This document shows positions 50,005 through 57,966 of a stretch of DNA of 64,000 bases, piece after piece. The stretch comes from Arthrobacter sp. ERGS1:01 (GTDB lineage Bacteria; Actinomycetota; Actinomycetes; Actinomycetales; Micrococcaceae). The position numbers and the translations under genes were made by a program. The first letter of the stretch is position 1. Every line of letters begins with the position of its first letter. The DNA lies in the NCBI RefSeq assembly GCF_001281315.1, contig NZ_CP012478.1:88178-152177 (forward strand), written 5' to 3'. The notes below the pieces were generated by a model. It ran no database searches, was not told the origin of the DNA, and saw only the letters and a program-made list of their open reading frames with translations.

Positions 50005-51303
50005 TCAGGTAACGGCGTTGCGCGTCTTGAATTTGGCTTTGTCCCAGGCGCGGGTGTCGAGGATGTCGCGCAGGATCTCGACGGCATCCCAGACGTCCGC
50101 ATGGCCGAGGTAGAGCGGGGTGATGCCGAAGCGGAGGACCCCGGGCTCGCGGTAGTCGCCAATGACGCCGCCGGCGATCAGCGCGCTCATGACGGCGTAG
50201 CCGTCCGGGTGGCGGAAGCTGACGTGACTGCCTCGGATGGCATGGTCGCGCGGGGTGATTAGTTCCAGGGGGTGGCTGGCGCAGCGCTGTTTAACGAGGG
50301 CGATGAACAGGTCGGTCATGGCTAGCGACTTGGCCCGCAGGGCTGCGGGGTCGACGTCGAGCATGATGTCCAGCCCCGTCTCCACCATGGCTAGTGAGGT
50401 GATCGGCTGTGTCCCGCACAGGAAGCGGTTGATGGTCGACGCCGGTGCATAGGAATCCGCCATGTTGAATGGCTTCGCATGCGACCACCAGCCGGACAGC
50501 GGCTGCCAGAAGCGGTCCTGGTGGCGGGCGTTGACCCAGATGAAGGCCGGGGCGCCCGGACCGCCGTTGAGGTATTTGTAGGTGCAGCCGACGGCGTAGT
50601 CGGCATCGGCGCCGTTGAGGTCGACGGCGACTGCCCCGGCCGAGTGGGCCAGGTCCCAGATGGCCAGCGCGCCCACACCATGCGCCTTGGCCGTGACAGC
50701 GGTCATGTCCCACATGGCGCCTGTGCGGTAGTTGACGTGCGAGAGCGCCAGGACGGCCACCGAACCGTCCAGGGCCTGCTCCAGCGACAGGTCTTCGTCG
50801 ATAAGCCGCACCTCGTAACGGATGCCCGTCTCCTGCGCCACGGAGTTCAGGAAGTCCGTGATCCCCTCGGCGATGTAAATATCCGTGGGGAAGTTGTCGC
50901 GCTCCGTGACGATGACGCGTCGCTCCGGGTGATCCACCTGCTGGATGCGGATGGCGGACGCGAGGGCTTTGAACAGGTTCAGGCTGGTGGTGTCGGTGAC
51001 GACAGTTTCGCCGTCTCGACCGCCGATCAGTTTGGCGAGCTTGTCGCCCAGGCGCACCGGCAGCTCGAACCAGCCAGCCGTGTTCCAACTGCGGATCAGC
51101 CCCTCACCCCATTCGGTAGCGATGACCTGCTGTGCCCGTTCCAGGGCCCCGACCGGGCGCGGACCGAGGGAGTTGCCGTCAAGGTAGATCACGCCGTCGG
51201 GCAGGATGAAGCGTTCCTTGAAGGACGAGAGCGAATCAGTCGAATCGGCGGCAACGCAGGCTTCGCGCGTGCTGAGATCCAAGGGGTGGGTGAGGGTTTC
51301 CAT
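50005..51303 (-). CDS. kynU: kynureninase
   Basis: This 432-aa PLP enzyme cleaves L-kynurenine to anthranilate and alanine. [13 protein letters not shown] near residue 40 is the family's start motif. [14 protein letters not shown] and [15 protein letters not shown] hold the PLP-binding Asp and Lys. AGGAGAATTT precedes the ATG. It is divergent from an Lrp-type regulator and stands beside a gene block for CoA-dependent anthranilate breakdown, so it probably supplies that pathway. Confidence 0.95.
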   Translation of the reverse strand: METLTHPLDLSTREACVAADSTDSLSSFKERFILPDGVIYLDGNSLGPRPVGALERAQQVIATEWGEGLIRSWNTAGWFELPVRLGDKLAKLIGGRDGETVVTDTTSLNLFKALASAIRIQQVDHPERRVIVTERDNFPTDIYIAEGITDFLNSVAQETGIRYEVRLIDEDLSLEQALDGSVAVLALSHVNYRTGAMWDMTAVTAKAHGVGALAIWDLAHSAGAVAVDLNGADADYAVGCTYKYLNGGPGAPAFIWVNARHQDRFWQPLSGWWSHAKPFNMADSYAPASTINRFLCGTQPITSLAMVETGLDIMLDVDPAALRAKSLAMTDLFIALVKQRCASHPLELITPRDHAIRGSHVSFRHPDGYAVMSALIAGGVIGDYREPGVLRFGITPLYLGHADVWDAVEILRDILDTRAWDKAKFKTRNAVT

Positions 51304-51431
51304 AAATTCTCCTGTAGTACCGAAAGCTGTGCGTCTACGCGACGGGTATTGTGTGTTTCAGCTCACAGATTAGAATATGAATCGGGCAGCGTTCACCCCT
51401 TCCGAATAATCAATCAAGATTGGAGCCAGTA

Positions 51432-51947
51432 TTGAATCTCAATTCAGAAGTCATCCGTGCGCGCCCCCGTCAATCGAATCCGATTCACTTGGACGAGGCG
51501 GACATGGTGATCCTGCGCGAACTCTCCCAGGATGCCCGCACGCCCAATAACTTGTTGGCCAGCCGGGCCGGACTGGCTCCCTCAACCTGCTTGAATCGGG
51601 TGAGGGCGTTACGGCAGGCTGGGATCATTCGCGGCTTCCATGCCGACATTGATCTGGGCAGCTTGGGGCTGTACATTTTCGCGTTGATTTCCATCAACGT
51701 CCACGGCCAGGCCCGCAAAAACATGCTTGAGTTGGCCCGGGAGCTGCGGGACTTGCCGCAAACGCTCAATGTCTTCGTCCTGGGTGGAGAGCATGATCTG
51801 CTCTTGCACGTTGCTTGCGCCAACACAACAGAGCTCCGGGACTTCGTGGCCGCTAACCTCGGCAGCAATCAGGCTTTCGTCAGCACCCAGACCACCCTGA
51901 TTTTTGAGCACATGCAGCCTACCTCGCGAATTCAAAGCGCCCGCTGA
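51432..51947 (+). CDS. Lrp/AsnC-family regulator
   Basis: This regulator of about 171 aa has the AsnC-type helix-turn-helix (MVILRELSQDARTPNNLLA, then AGLAPSTCLNRVRALRQAG) and a C-terminal RAM/ACT-like effector domain (VFVLGGEHDLLLHVAC). The TTG at 51432 follows GGAG by 6 nt; a TTG 12 nt upstream is possible. Divergent from kynU, it probably senses kynurenine or a related amino acid and controls kynU, as Lrp-type KynR regulators do in other bacteria. Confidence 0.9.
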   Translation: MNLNSEVIRARPRQSNPIHLDEADMVILRELSQDARTPNNLLASRAGLAPSTCLNRVRALRQAGIIRGFHADIDLGSLGLYIFALISINVHGQARKNMLELARELRDLPQTLNVFVLGGEHDLLLHVACANTTELRDFVAANLGSNQAFVSTQTTLIFEHMQPTSRIQSAR

Positions 51948-52085
51948 GCGGTTGGTGGAGATCCTCGGGTGCATCTCTCATACCGGGGAGCCCTGGTTGA
52001 GCTAGGCCAGCTGGCGACCGGTTCTAGCCCCATTGGTCTGGCGTTTTGGGGACGAGCGGCATCAGAGCGACATAGAATTGGTCCT

Positions 52086-52544
52086 ATGAGCGAACACCTC
52101 TTTGATGCGGGCCCCGTCCAACCTTGGGCAGGTGCCTCAGCTGCCGTTGTTGAGCACACGGTGGAGTGGGTTGACACGGATGCGTCGGGGCACCAACACA
52201 ACTCCGCGATCATCCGTTGGGTCGAATCTGCCGAGGCTGAGCTGTTTCGCCAACTTGCCCTGCCGGACTATTTCCCATCCGCTCCGCGCGTGCACCAGTC
52301 GGTGAATTTCCGCGCCAAGGTCTGGTTCGGTCAGCGCGTCACCACCACGATCTGGGTGCAGAAACTGGGTGTTTCCTCTGTGACCTTTGGCTTCGAGGTC
52401 AGGGTCAAGCCCATGGGGGAGCGCCCGGGAGGGCTCGCGGCCGACGGCATTGTTGTTGCCGCGCATGTCCCCGCCGGCGGAGACTCCTCGGCACCCTGGT
52501 CGGAGCACATTCGTGGCGCGATCACGGAGGCGGTGCCGCAGTGA
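52086..52544 (+). CDS. hotdog-fold acyl-CoA thioesterase (4HBT type)
   Basis: This 152-aa protein has WVDTDASGHQHNSAIIRW, where the Asp and His/Asn are the active-site pattern of 4-hydroxybenzoyl-CoA thioesterases. VNFRAKVWFGQRV follows in the second strand set. The GTG of the next gene overlaps its stop. It may release a hydroxylated aryl acid from its CoA thioester in the same pathway. The start at 52086 is chosen because upstream in-frame residues have no similarity. Confidence 0.88.
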   Translation: MSEHLFDAGPVQPWAGASAAVVEHTVEWVDTDASGHQHNSAIIRWVESAEAELFRQLALPDYFPSAPRVHQSVNFRAKVWFGQRVTTTIWVQKLGVSSVTFGFEVRVKPMGERPGGLAADGIVVAAHVPAGGDSSAPWSEHIRGAITEAVPQ

Positions 52545-53398
52545 GCGCTCTTGAGCCGGGCATCCGGCATCATCAATTGATCATCACCCTCTATGGCCTG
52601 TACTGTCGGGGCGTCGGCCAGGCAATGCCCGTTTCTGTGCTGATCGACATGCTCGGCGACCTTGGGTATGACGGGGCCGGGGTGCGCTCGGCGGTGTCAC
52701 GACTGAAAGCCAAAGGTGTCCTGCGGAGCGTGAAGGATGGCAATGTCGCCCAGTACGAGCTCTCCTCGGCTGTTGCTGATTTGTTCGCCGAAGGTGACGA
52801 GCGGATCTTTTCTGACGGAACCCCGAATGTCACCCATGGTTGGGCGCTGGCCATTTTCTCGGTTCCCGAGACCTTGCGTAGTCGCCGCCATCAACTGCGC
52901 ACGGTACTGTCTGGGTTCGGCTTTGGGTCGATGGCTTCGGGTGTCGGAGTCGCCCCGGAATCCGCTCTGGAGCGGACCAAAAAGCGGCTTCAAGCACTGG
53001 AGCTTGATCAGTTCGTCGACTTTTTTCGGGGCGACCACGTAGCTGAAGGTGATTTGCGCGCCAAAGTTGCCCAATGGTGGGACTTGGCGGCGTTGGATGC
53101 GCAGTTCGTTGAGTTCCTGAGCCTATACAGCGCAACGGCCGACCAATGGGTCGCCCGGATCGGCACCGATCCTGAACGTGCACTTGAGAAATCGACGCCG
53201 GAGCTGAGGCGGGAAGCCTTCCGCTCCTACATTCCCATGTTGACCGTGTGGCGGCGGTTTCCCTACAAGGACCCGGGCCTTGCTTCGGAGTACCTCCCTC
53301 AAGGCTGGAAGGGGCAGGATGCCAGAAAGGTATTCCTGGAGATTCACCGCCTGCTCGCACCCCTTGCCGAGGCCCATGCCCGGTCCTTGATGGCCTAA
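52541..53398 (+). CDS. PaaX-family transcriptional repressor
   Basis: This 285-aa protein has the PaaX layout: an N-terminal winged helix (LIITLYGLYCRGVGQAMPV, VRSAVSRLKAKGVL) and a C-terminal domain with VTHGWALAIFSVPETLR. PaaX proteins bind aryl-CoA inducers such as phenylacetyl-CoA. The pathway here generates aryl-CoA thioesters, so it is the likely sensor of anthraniloyl-CoA or a hydroxylated derivative. It starts with GTG overlapping the thioesterase stop. Confidence 0.88.
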   Translation: MSALEPGIRHHQLIITLYGLYCRGVGQAMPVSVLIDMLGDLGYDGAGVRSAVSRLKAKGVLRSVKDGNVAQYELSSAVADLFAEGDERIFSDGTPNVTHGWALAIFSVPETLRSRRHQLRTVLSGFGFGSMASGVGVAPESALERTKKRLQALELDQFVDFFRGDHVAEGDLRAKVAQWWDLAALDAQFVEFLSLYSATADQWVARIGTDPERALEKSTPELRREAFRSYIPMLTVWRRFPYKDPGLASEYLPQGWKGQDARKVFLEIHRLLAPLAEAHARSLMA

Positions 53399-53419
53399 AT
53401 ACCCGTCATTGTGTCGGCT

Positions 53420-53812
53420 CTATTGGATGACGGCAATGCCCTGGATTTCAATCAGGGCTTCTTTCTGCCATAGTCGGCTGACGCCGATCCCTGCCATGGC
53501 TGGGTACTCTGAGCCTGCCATTTCGCGCCACAGTCGGCCAATTTCGCGGCCGTTGGCCATGTAGTCGTCGACGTCCGTGAGGTAGATCGTCACGCTGACC
53601 AGGTCTTGTGGCTGGCCCCCCGCTTCAATCAGGGTGGTCAGCACGTTGCTCAGTGCCTGTTCGAACTGGGCCACGATGCCGCCCGGAACGATCTGCATAT
53701 CCGCATTCAATGCCGTTTGGCCGCCAAGGTACACAGTGTTGCCGGCCAGGATGCCGTGGGCGTATCCCGAGGGCTTGGGGAGGGCGGACGGGTTGATGGT
53801 CTTGTTGGGCAT
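53420..53812 (-). CDS. RidA-family deaminase
   Basis: This 130-aa protein starts MPNKTINPSALPKPSGYAHG and has LGGQTALNADMQIVPGG and the ending with ALIEIQGIAVIQ, standard RidA features. AAAGGAAAAATG precedes the ATG at 53812. It is divergent from the FAH gene and sits inside a pathway that would generate amino-muconate-like or imine products, where RidA could hasten loss of ammonia. It differs clearly from the RidA at 38413. Confidence 0.88.
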   Translation of the reverse strand: MPNKTINPSALPKPSGYAHGILAGNTVYLGGQTALNADMQIVPGGIVAQFEQALSNVLTTLIEAGGQPQDLVSVTIYLTDVDDYMANGREIGRLWREMAGSEYPAMAGIGVSRLWQKEALIEIQGIAVIQ

Positions 53813-53850
53813 CATTTTTCCTTTAGTTGGGAAGTCCGTCTCAAAAATAC

Positions 53851-53878
53851 TGTGACATGACTCTCATTTGGTGTTACA
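53851..53878. promoter_or_regulatory. candidate operator of the catabolic operon
   Basis: TGTGAC (53851-53856) faces GTTACA (53873-53878) with one mismatch across 16 bp, in the divergent region between ridA and the FAH gene. The PaaX-type repressor is the likely binder. The half-sites are short, so support is modest. Confidence 0.35.
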
Positions 53879-53937
53879 TTGAGCATATTCGACGATCGTA
53901 AATAAGTCGACATATACCTTTGAGGGGAACGGCACCC

Positions 53938-54798
53938 ATGAAACTTGCCACTTTGCGCACCGGTGGATCAGGCACCACGGCGGCCCTGCTGCTGGAGGAT
54001 GAGGGCTATCTGCCGCTGCCGGCATCCAATGTGGGGAAGCTGTTGGCTCGCCCAGACTGGAAGGCCCAGCTATCCGCCGCAGCGGCAGGGGAGCATTTCG
54101 GCGTCGTCTCCCTGGGGGAGGCTGATCTGGCGCCGCTGCTGCCCACGGCAGGAAAAGTTATCTGCTGCGGCGTGAATTATCTCGACCACATCCAGGAGAT
54201 GGGACGCGAGGTACCTGACTACCCGACGCTTTTCGCCAAGTATGCGGACACGTTGATTGGTGCCAGGGACAGCATTGAGGTCCAGGGCAGTGAGCGTGTG
54301 GACTGGGAAGCCGAACTTGCCGTCGTCGTTGGGGCACCCCTTGCTCGGGCAGATGAGGAAGAAGCAACTGCGGCGATCGCCGGATACACCGTTGCCAACG
54401 ACGTATCCATGCGGGACTGGCAAAACCGAACGCTGCAATGGTTCCAGGGAAAGGCGTTCGACGCCACGACACCCTTGGGCCCGGTTCTGGTCACGGCGGA
54501 TGAATTCCCCTCCAGCCATGGCTTTGAAGTTAGCAGCCACGTCAACGGCGAACTCGTCCAAAACGGCAACACCGCGGAACTGGTTTTCGGCCCTGCCAAG
54601 CTGCTGTCCTATATCTCCCAATTCACCACACTGCGACCCGGAGACGTAGTCCTGACCGGAACCCCCGGTGGCGTTGGTATGGGCATGAAGCCGCCGCGCT
54701 TCTTGGCCGACGGGGACGTCCTGCTCACCGAAATCGCAGGAATCGGCCAACTGGAGAACCAGGTCCGAATCCACGCTGTCGCCAACACCACCCACTAG
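53938..54798 (+). CDS. FAH-family hydrolase
   Basis: This 286-aa protein has VICCGVNYLDHIQEMG, metal ligands in VDWEAELAVVVGAP, YTVANDVSMRDWQ and the C-terminal VVLTGTPGGVGMG. It is a second, different FAH protein from that at 13956. In fumarylpyruvate or related ring-cleavage pathways such enzymes split acylpyruvates. With the cupin encoded next it is a good candidate for cleaving the ring-fission product. The ATG at 53938 is the one supported by the family N-terminus. Confidence 0.88.
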   Translation: MKLATLRTGGSGTTAALLLEDEGYLPLPASNVGKLLARPDWKAQLSAAAAGEHFGVVSLGEADLAPLLPTAGKVICCGVNYLDHIQEMGREVPDYPTLFAKYADTLIGARDSIEVQGSERVDWEAELAVVVGAPLARADEEEATAAIAGYTVANDVSMRDWQNRTLQWFQGKAFDATTPLGPVLVTADEFPSSHGFEVSSHVNGELVQNGNTAELVFGPAKLLSYISQFTTLRPGDVVLTGTPGGVGMGMKPPRFLADGDVLLTEIAGIGQLENQVRIHAVANTTH

Positions 54799-54829
54799 AC
54801 ACCCGATACATCCAATAGGAGTGAAAATC

Positions 54830-55309
54830 ATGAGCGAAACCATTGCCTACCAAACCGAGGGCGATAACTCCATCTACGCAAACGCCGCCGGCGCCGTGGT
54901 GCCCGTGGTAACCCGGGCCGGGGAAGAAGACACGAACACCGCCCAGTCCGGCGACTGTATCCGTGTTTCTGGGGTGTCCATCCAGCACACCCCGGCAACG
55001 AAGATCTGGTTCGGCCAGGTCTCCAACACCCCCGGCTACCGCTCGCTGCCGCACCACCACGGCGAGGCAGAAACCGGCGGGTACGTGCTGCGTGGCCATG
55101 GCCGCATCTACTTCGGCGAGAACTACTCAGAATTCCTGGACATGAAGGCCGGCGACTGGGTGTTCGTGCCACCCTTCATGCCCCACGTTGAGGCGAACAT
55201 GTCCGTCACCGAGGACCTCGTCTGGCTCACCGCGCGCACGCCGGAAAACCTGGTGATCAACCTTGAGGATGTTCCAGACGAAACTCTGGCCGACTACCGG
55301 AGGGCCTAG
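54830..55309 (+). CDS. single-domain cupin, putative ring-cleavage dioxygenase
   Basis: This 159-aa protein has a complete cupin metal site. Motif 1 is PGYRSLPHHHGEAETGGYVL with His-His and Glu ligands; motif 2 is GDWVFVPPFMPHVEAN with the last His. TAGGAGTGAAAATC precedes the ATG at 54830. Gentisate-type dioxygenases are larger two-cupin proteins, so ring cleavage here would be by a small enzyme. The alternative is an isomerase or hydrolase role. The FAH gene upstream and hydroxylase downstream support an intermediate step. Confidence 0.72.
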   Translation: MSETIAYQTEGDNSIYANAAGAVVPVVTRAGEEDTNTAQSGDCIRVSGVSIQHTPATKIWFGQVSNTPGYRSLPHHHGEAETGGYVLRGHGRIYFGENYSEFLDMKAGDWVFVPPFMPHVEANMSVTEDLVWLTARTPENLVINLEDVPDETLADYRRA

Positions 55310-55314
55310 GGCCT

Positions 55315-56196
55315 GTGAACAGCGAAACAGCGATCCTGGAAGCCGGAACCTCGGAGACTTTCCTCAGAGCCATCGAACTCACCTCGGTGGCGCCGCAGGT
55401 CCATGATCTGGCTTTCGAAGCCACCACACAGTACGTGCCCTGGCCCAAGTCCTACGGTGGGGACATGGTCGCCCAGTGCGCCGCGGCCATGATGCGCTCC
55501 GTGGAATCAGACCGCAAGCTGCATTCCATGCACAGCTATTTCATGCGTCCCGTCGACATTGGTGCCGCAGTCCGCTACGAAGTGGAAATCCTGCGCGACG
55601 GGCGCGGCTACTCGACCCGCAGTGTCAGGGGCTATCAGAACGGCAAAACTGTGTTCGCGGCCATGGGTTCCTTCCACGTCCCGGAAGCCGGGTCTGAATA
55701 CCAGCCTGCCATGCCGGCTGCGGTGGATCCGGAGTCTCTGCGCAGTGCGGCAGAAGTGCTCGATGGTGTCCCGGGTCCGGCGGCCGACTATTGGGCCAAC
55801 GGACGAAGCTTCGACATGCGACACATCCCCGGTCCCGTGTACGTCCAGGTTGAGGGCGAGGCAACGCCAACGCAGGCCATCTGGGTGAAGGCCTTTGACA
55901 GTTTGCCCGACGACCCGGATCTGCACCGCACGGCGTTGGCCTACGTGTGCGACTACACCATCCTGGAACCGCTTCTGCGGGTCAACGGGCTCAGCTGGAC
56001 ATCGCCCGGACTTGTCACCGCAAGCCTTGACCATTCCATCTGGTTCCACCGCGACGGCCGGGCCGACGACTGGGTGCTCTACGCCCAGGAAGCCGTTTCC
56101 GGCCAACACAACAGGGGCCTAGCCATGGGCCGGTTCTTCTCCCGGAACGGCACGCTCCTGGCTACGGTCGCCCAAGAGGGCATGGTCCGAGCCTAG
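55315..56196 (+). CDS. TesB-type acyl-CoA thioesterase
   Basis: This 293-aa double-hotdog protein begins with GTG and contains LHSMHSYFMRPVDIG and SLDHSIWFHRDGRADDW, where the Asp of SLDHSIWFH is the catalytic residue of TesB/acyl-CoA thioesterase II. It ends with RFFSRNGTLLATVAQEG. Together with the 4HBT protein it gives the cluster two unrelated thioesterases, suggesting that CoA is removed from aryl intermediates. It starts 5 nt after the cupin stop. Confidence 0.88.
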   Translation: MNSETAILEAGTSETFLRAIELTSVAPQVHDLAFEATTQYVPWPKSYGGDMVAQCAAAMMRSVESDRKLHSMHSYFMRPVDIGAAVRYEVEILRDGRGYSTRSVRGYQNGKTVFAAMGSFHVPEAGSEYQPAMPAAVDPESLRSAAEVLDGVPGPAADYWANGRSFDMRHIPGPVYVQVEGEATPTQAIWVKAFDSLPDDPDLHRTALAYVCDYTILEPLLRVNGLSWTSPGLVTASLDHSIWFHRDGRADDWVLYAQEAVSGQHNRGLAMGRFFSRNGTLLATVAQEGMVRA

Positions 56197-56250
56197 AACC
56201 GACCACCGGTCCTGTCCCACACCGCGTATTGACTTTGAAAGGAAATGGCC

Positions 56251-57954
56251 ATGACATTGACGACATCGGCCCATGTGGACTCATTCACCCGCGATCATCT
56301 TCCACCCGCCGACTCCTGGCCCATCTTGGAGTTCACCCTTCCGGAGCTGCAATACCCGGAGCGGATGAATGCTGCTACGGTGCTGATCGATGACGCCGTC
56401 GCCCTATTTGGCCCCGACCGTCCGGCCCTCCATACACCGGATGGCACCACCTGGACTTACGGCCAGCTGCTTCGACACGCCAACCAAGTGGCCCAAGTAC
56501 TGACAGAAGACTTCGGCGTCGTGCCCGGAAACAGGGTGCTGCTACGCGGCCCCAACAACCCGTGGCTCGTCGCCGCCTGGCTGGGCGTCCTCAAAGCTGG
56601 CGCCGTGGTGGTCACCACGATGCCCATGCTCCGAGCCTCAGAGATTTCCATACTGATCGGGCTCACCCAGCCGGCCGTGGCCATCACCGACCACCGCTTT
56701 GTCGAGGATCTTCACGCGGCTGCCGGGCAGACGCTGCCGTTCATGACCTACGGAGCGGACCACGCCGGTGACCTCACCGCCCGCTGTGCCGCCAAGAGCG
56801 GGACGTTCACCAACGTCGATACGGCAGCCGACGACGTCGCCCTTCTTGGCCCGACCTCCGGCACCACAGGCACGCCGAAGGTCACCATGCACTTCCATCG
56901 GGATATTCTCGCGAACGCGGACACGTTCGCCCGGTACCTGCTGGAACCCACTCCGGATGATGTCTTTGCCGGATCACCGCCGTTGGCCTTCACCTTTGGC
57001 CTGGGCGGACTGGTCGTCTTCCCCTTGCGGTTCGGCGCCTCATCACTGCTGACGGAACGTGCCGCACCCCTAGAATTGGCCGAAGCGGCGGCTGCAGCCA
57101 ATGCGTCCATTCTGTTCACGGCCCCTACTGCTTACCGGGCCATCCTCAAGGAAGGCCGCGGCGATCTGCTGAGCCGCCTGCGTATCGCAGTTTCCGCCGG
57201 CGAGCACCTGCCCAAGGAGACCTGGCAGCACATCTTTGACGAAACCGGGGTGAAACTGGTCAATGGTATCGGGGCCACCGAAATGCTGCACGTCTTCATC
57301 TCGGCAGCGGGGGAGGACATCCACCCCGGCGCCACCGGTGTGGCCGTCCCTGGCTACCGGGCCCTGATCCTGGATGACCACGGTGCTGAGGCTGCGCCGA
57401 ATGAAGCCGGCAGACTGGCAGTGATCGGCCCCACCGGTTGTCGGTACCTCGATGACCCCCGCCAAGCCAACTACGTCCACGACGGTTGGAACGTCACCGG
57501 GGACACGTTCTTGCGAGACGACGACGGCTACTTCGTGTACCAGGCACGCTCGGACAACATGATCGTCTCTTCCGGTTACAACATTGGCGCCCCGGAAGTG
57601 GAAGCTGCCATCAACGAGCACCCCGACGTCGTCGAAAACGCCGTCGTAGCCCGTCCTGACGAGGAACGCGGCTCCGTGGTGTGCGCCTTCGTGGTCCTGC
57701 GAGACGGAGTAGACGGCGACGCTGCCAAGCGCAAGGAAATCCAGGACTTCGTCAAAGCCACCATCGCTCCCTATAAATACCCCCGTGACGTGCGGTTCGT
57801 GACCGAACTGCCGCACAACCCCAGCGGAAAACTGCAGCACTTCCGGCTGCGTGAAGCCATCGCCAAGGAACGCGAATTCCAAAGTGGTGCTTCCTCCGTT
57901 GATTCCGCACAGGCCCCTGCGATGGCCGATGCCTTCACCCAAAACTCTCGATAG
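56251..57954 (+). CDS. aryl-CoA ligase of the 2-aminobenzoate-CoA ligase type
   Basis: This 567-aa AMP-forming ligase activates an aromatic acid with ATP and CoA. TSGTTGTPKVTMHFHRD is the P-loop-like motif with the HFHRD tail typical of 2-aminobenzoate-CoA ligases. GWNVTGDTF and YPRDVRFVTELPHNPSGKLQ (with the catalytic Lys) complete the set. The ATG at 56251 has GAAAGGA upstream at good spacing. With kynureninase nearby, anthranilate is the likely substrate; salicylate is the main alternative. Confidence 0.9.
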   Translation: MTLTTSAHVDSFTRDHLPPADSWPILEFTLPELQYPERMNAATVLIDDAVALFGPDRPALHTPDGTTWTYGQLLRHANQVAQVLTEDFGVVPGNRVLLRGPNNPWLVAAWLGVLKAGAVVVTTMPMLRASEISILIGLTQPAVAITDHRFVEDLHAAAGQTLPFMTYGADHAGDLTARCAAKSGTFTNVDTAADDVALLGPTSGTTGTPKVTMHFHRDILANADTFARYLLEPTPDDVFAGSPPLAFTFGLGGLVVFPLRFGASSLLTERAAPLELAEAAAAANASILFTAPTAYRAILKEGRGDLLSRLRIAVSAGEHLPKETWQHIFDETGVKLVNGIGATEMLHVFISAAGEDIHPGATGVAVPGYRALILDDHGAEAAPNEAGRLAVIGPTGCRYLDDPRQANYVHDGWNVTGDTFLRDDDGYFVYQARSDNMIVSSGYNIGAPEVEAAINEHPDVVENAVVARPDEERGSVVCAFVVLRDGVDGDAAKRKEIQDFVKATIAPYKYPRDVRFVTELPHNPSGKLQHFRLREAIAKEREFQSGASSVDSAQAPAMADAFTQNSR

Positions 57955-57966
57955 GACCGAAAAACC

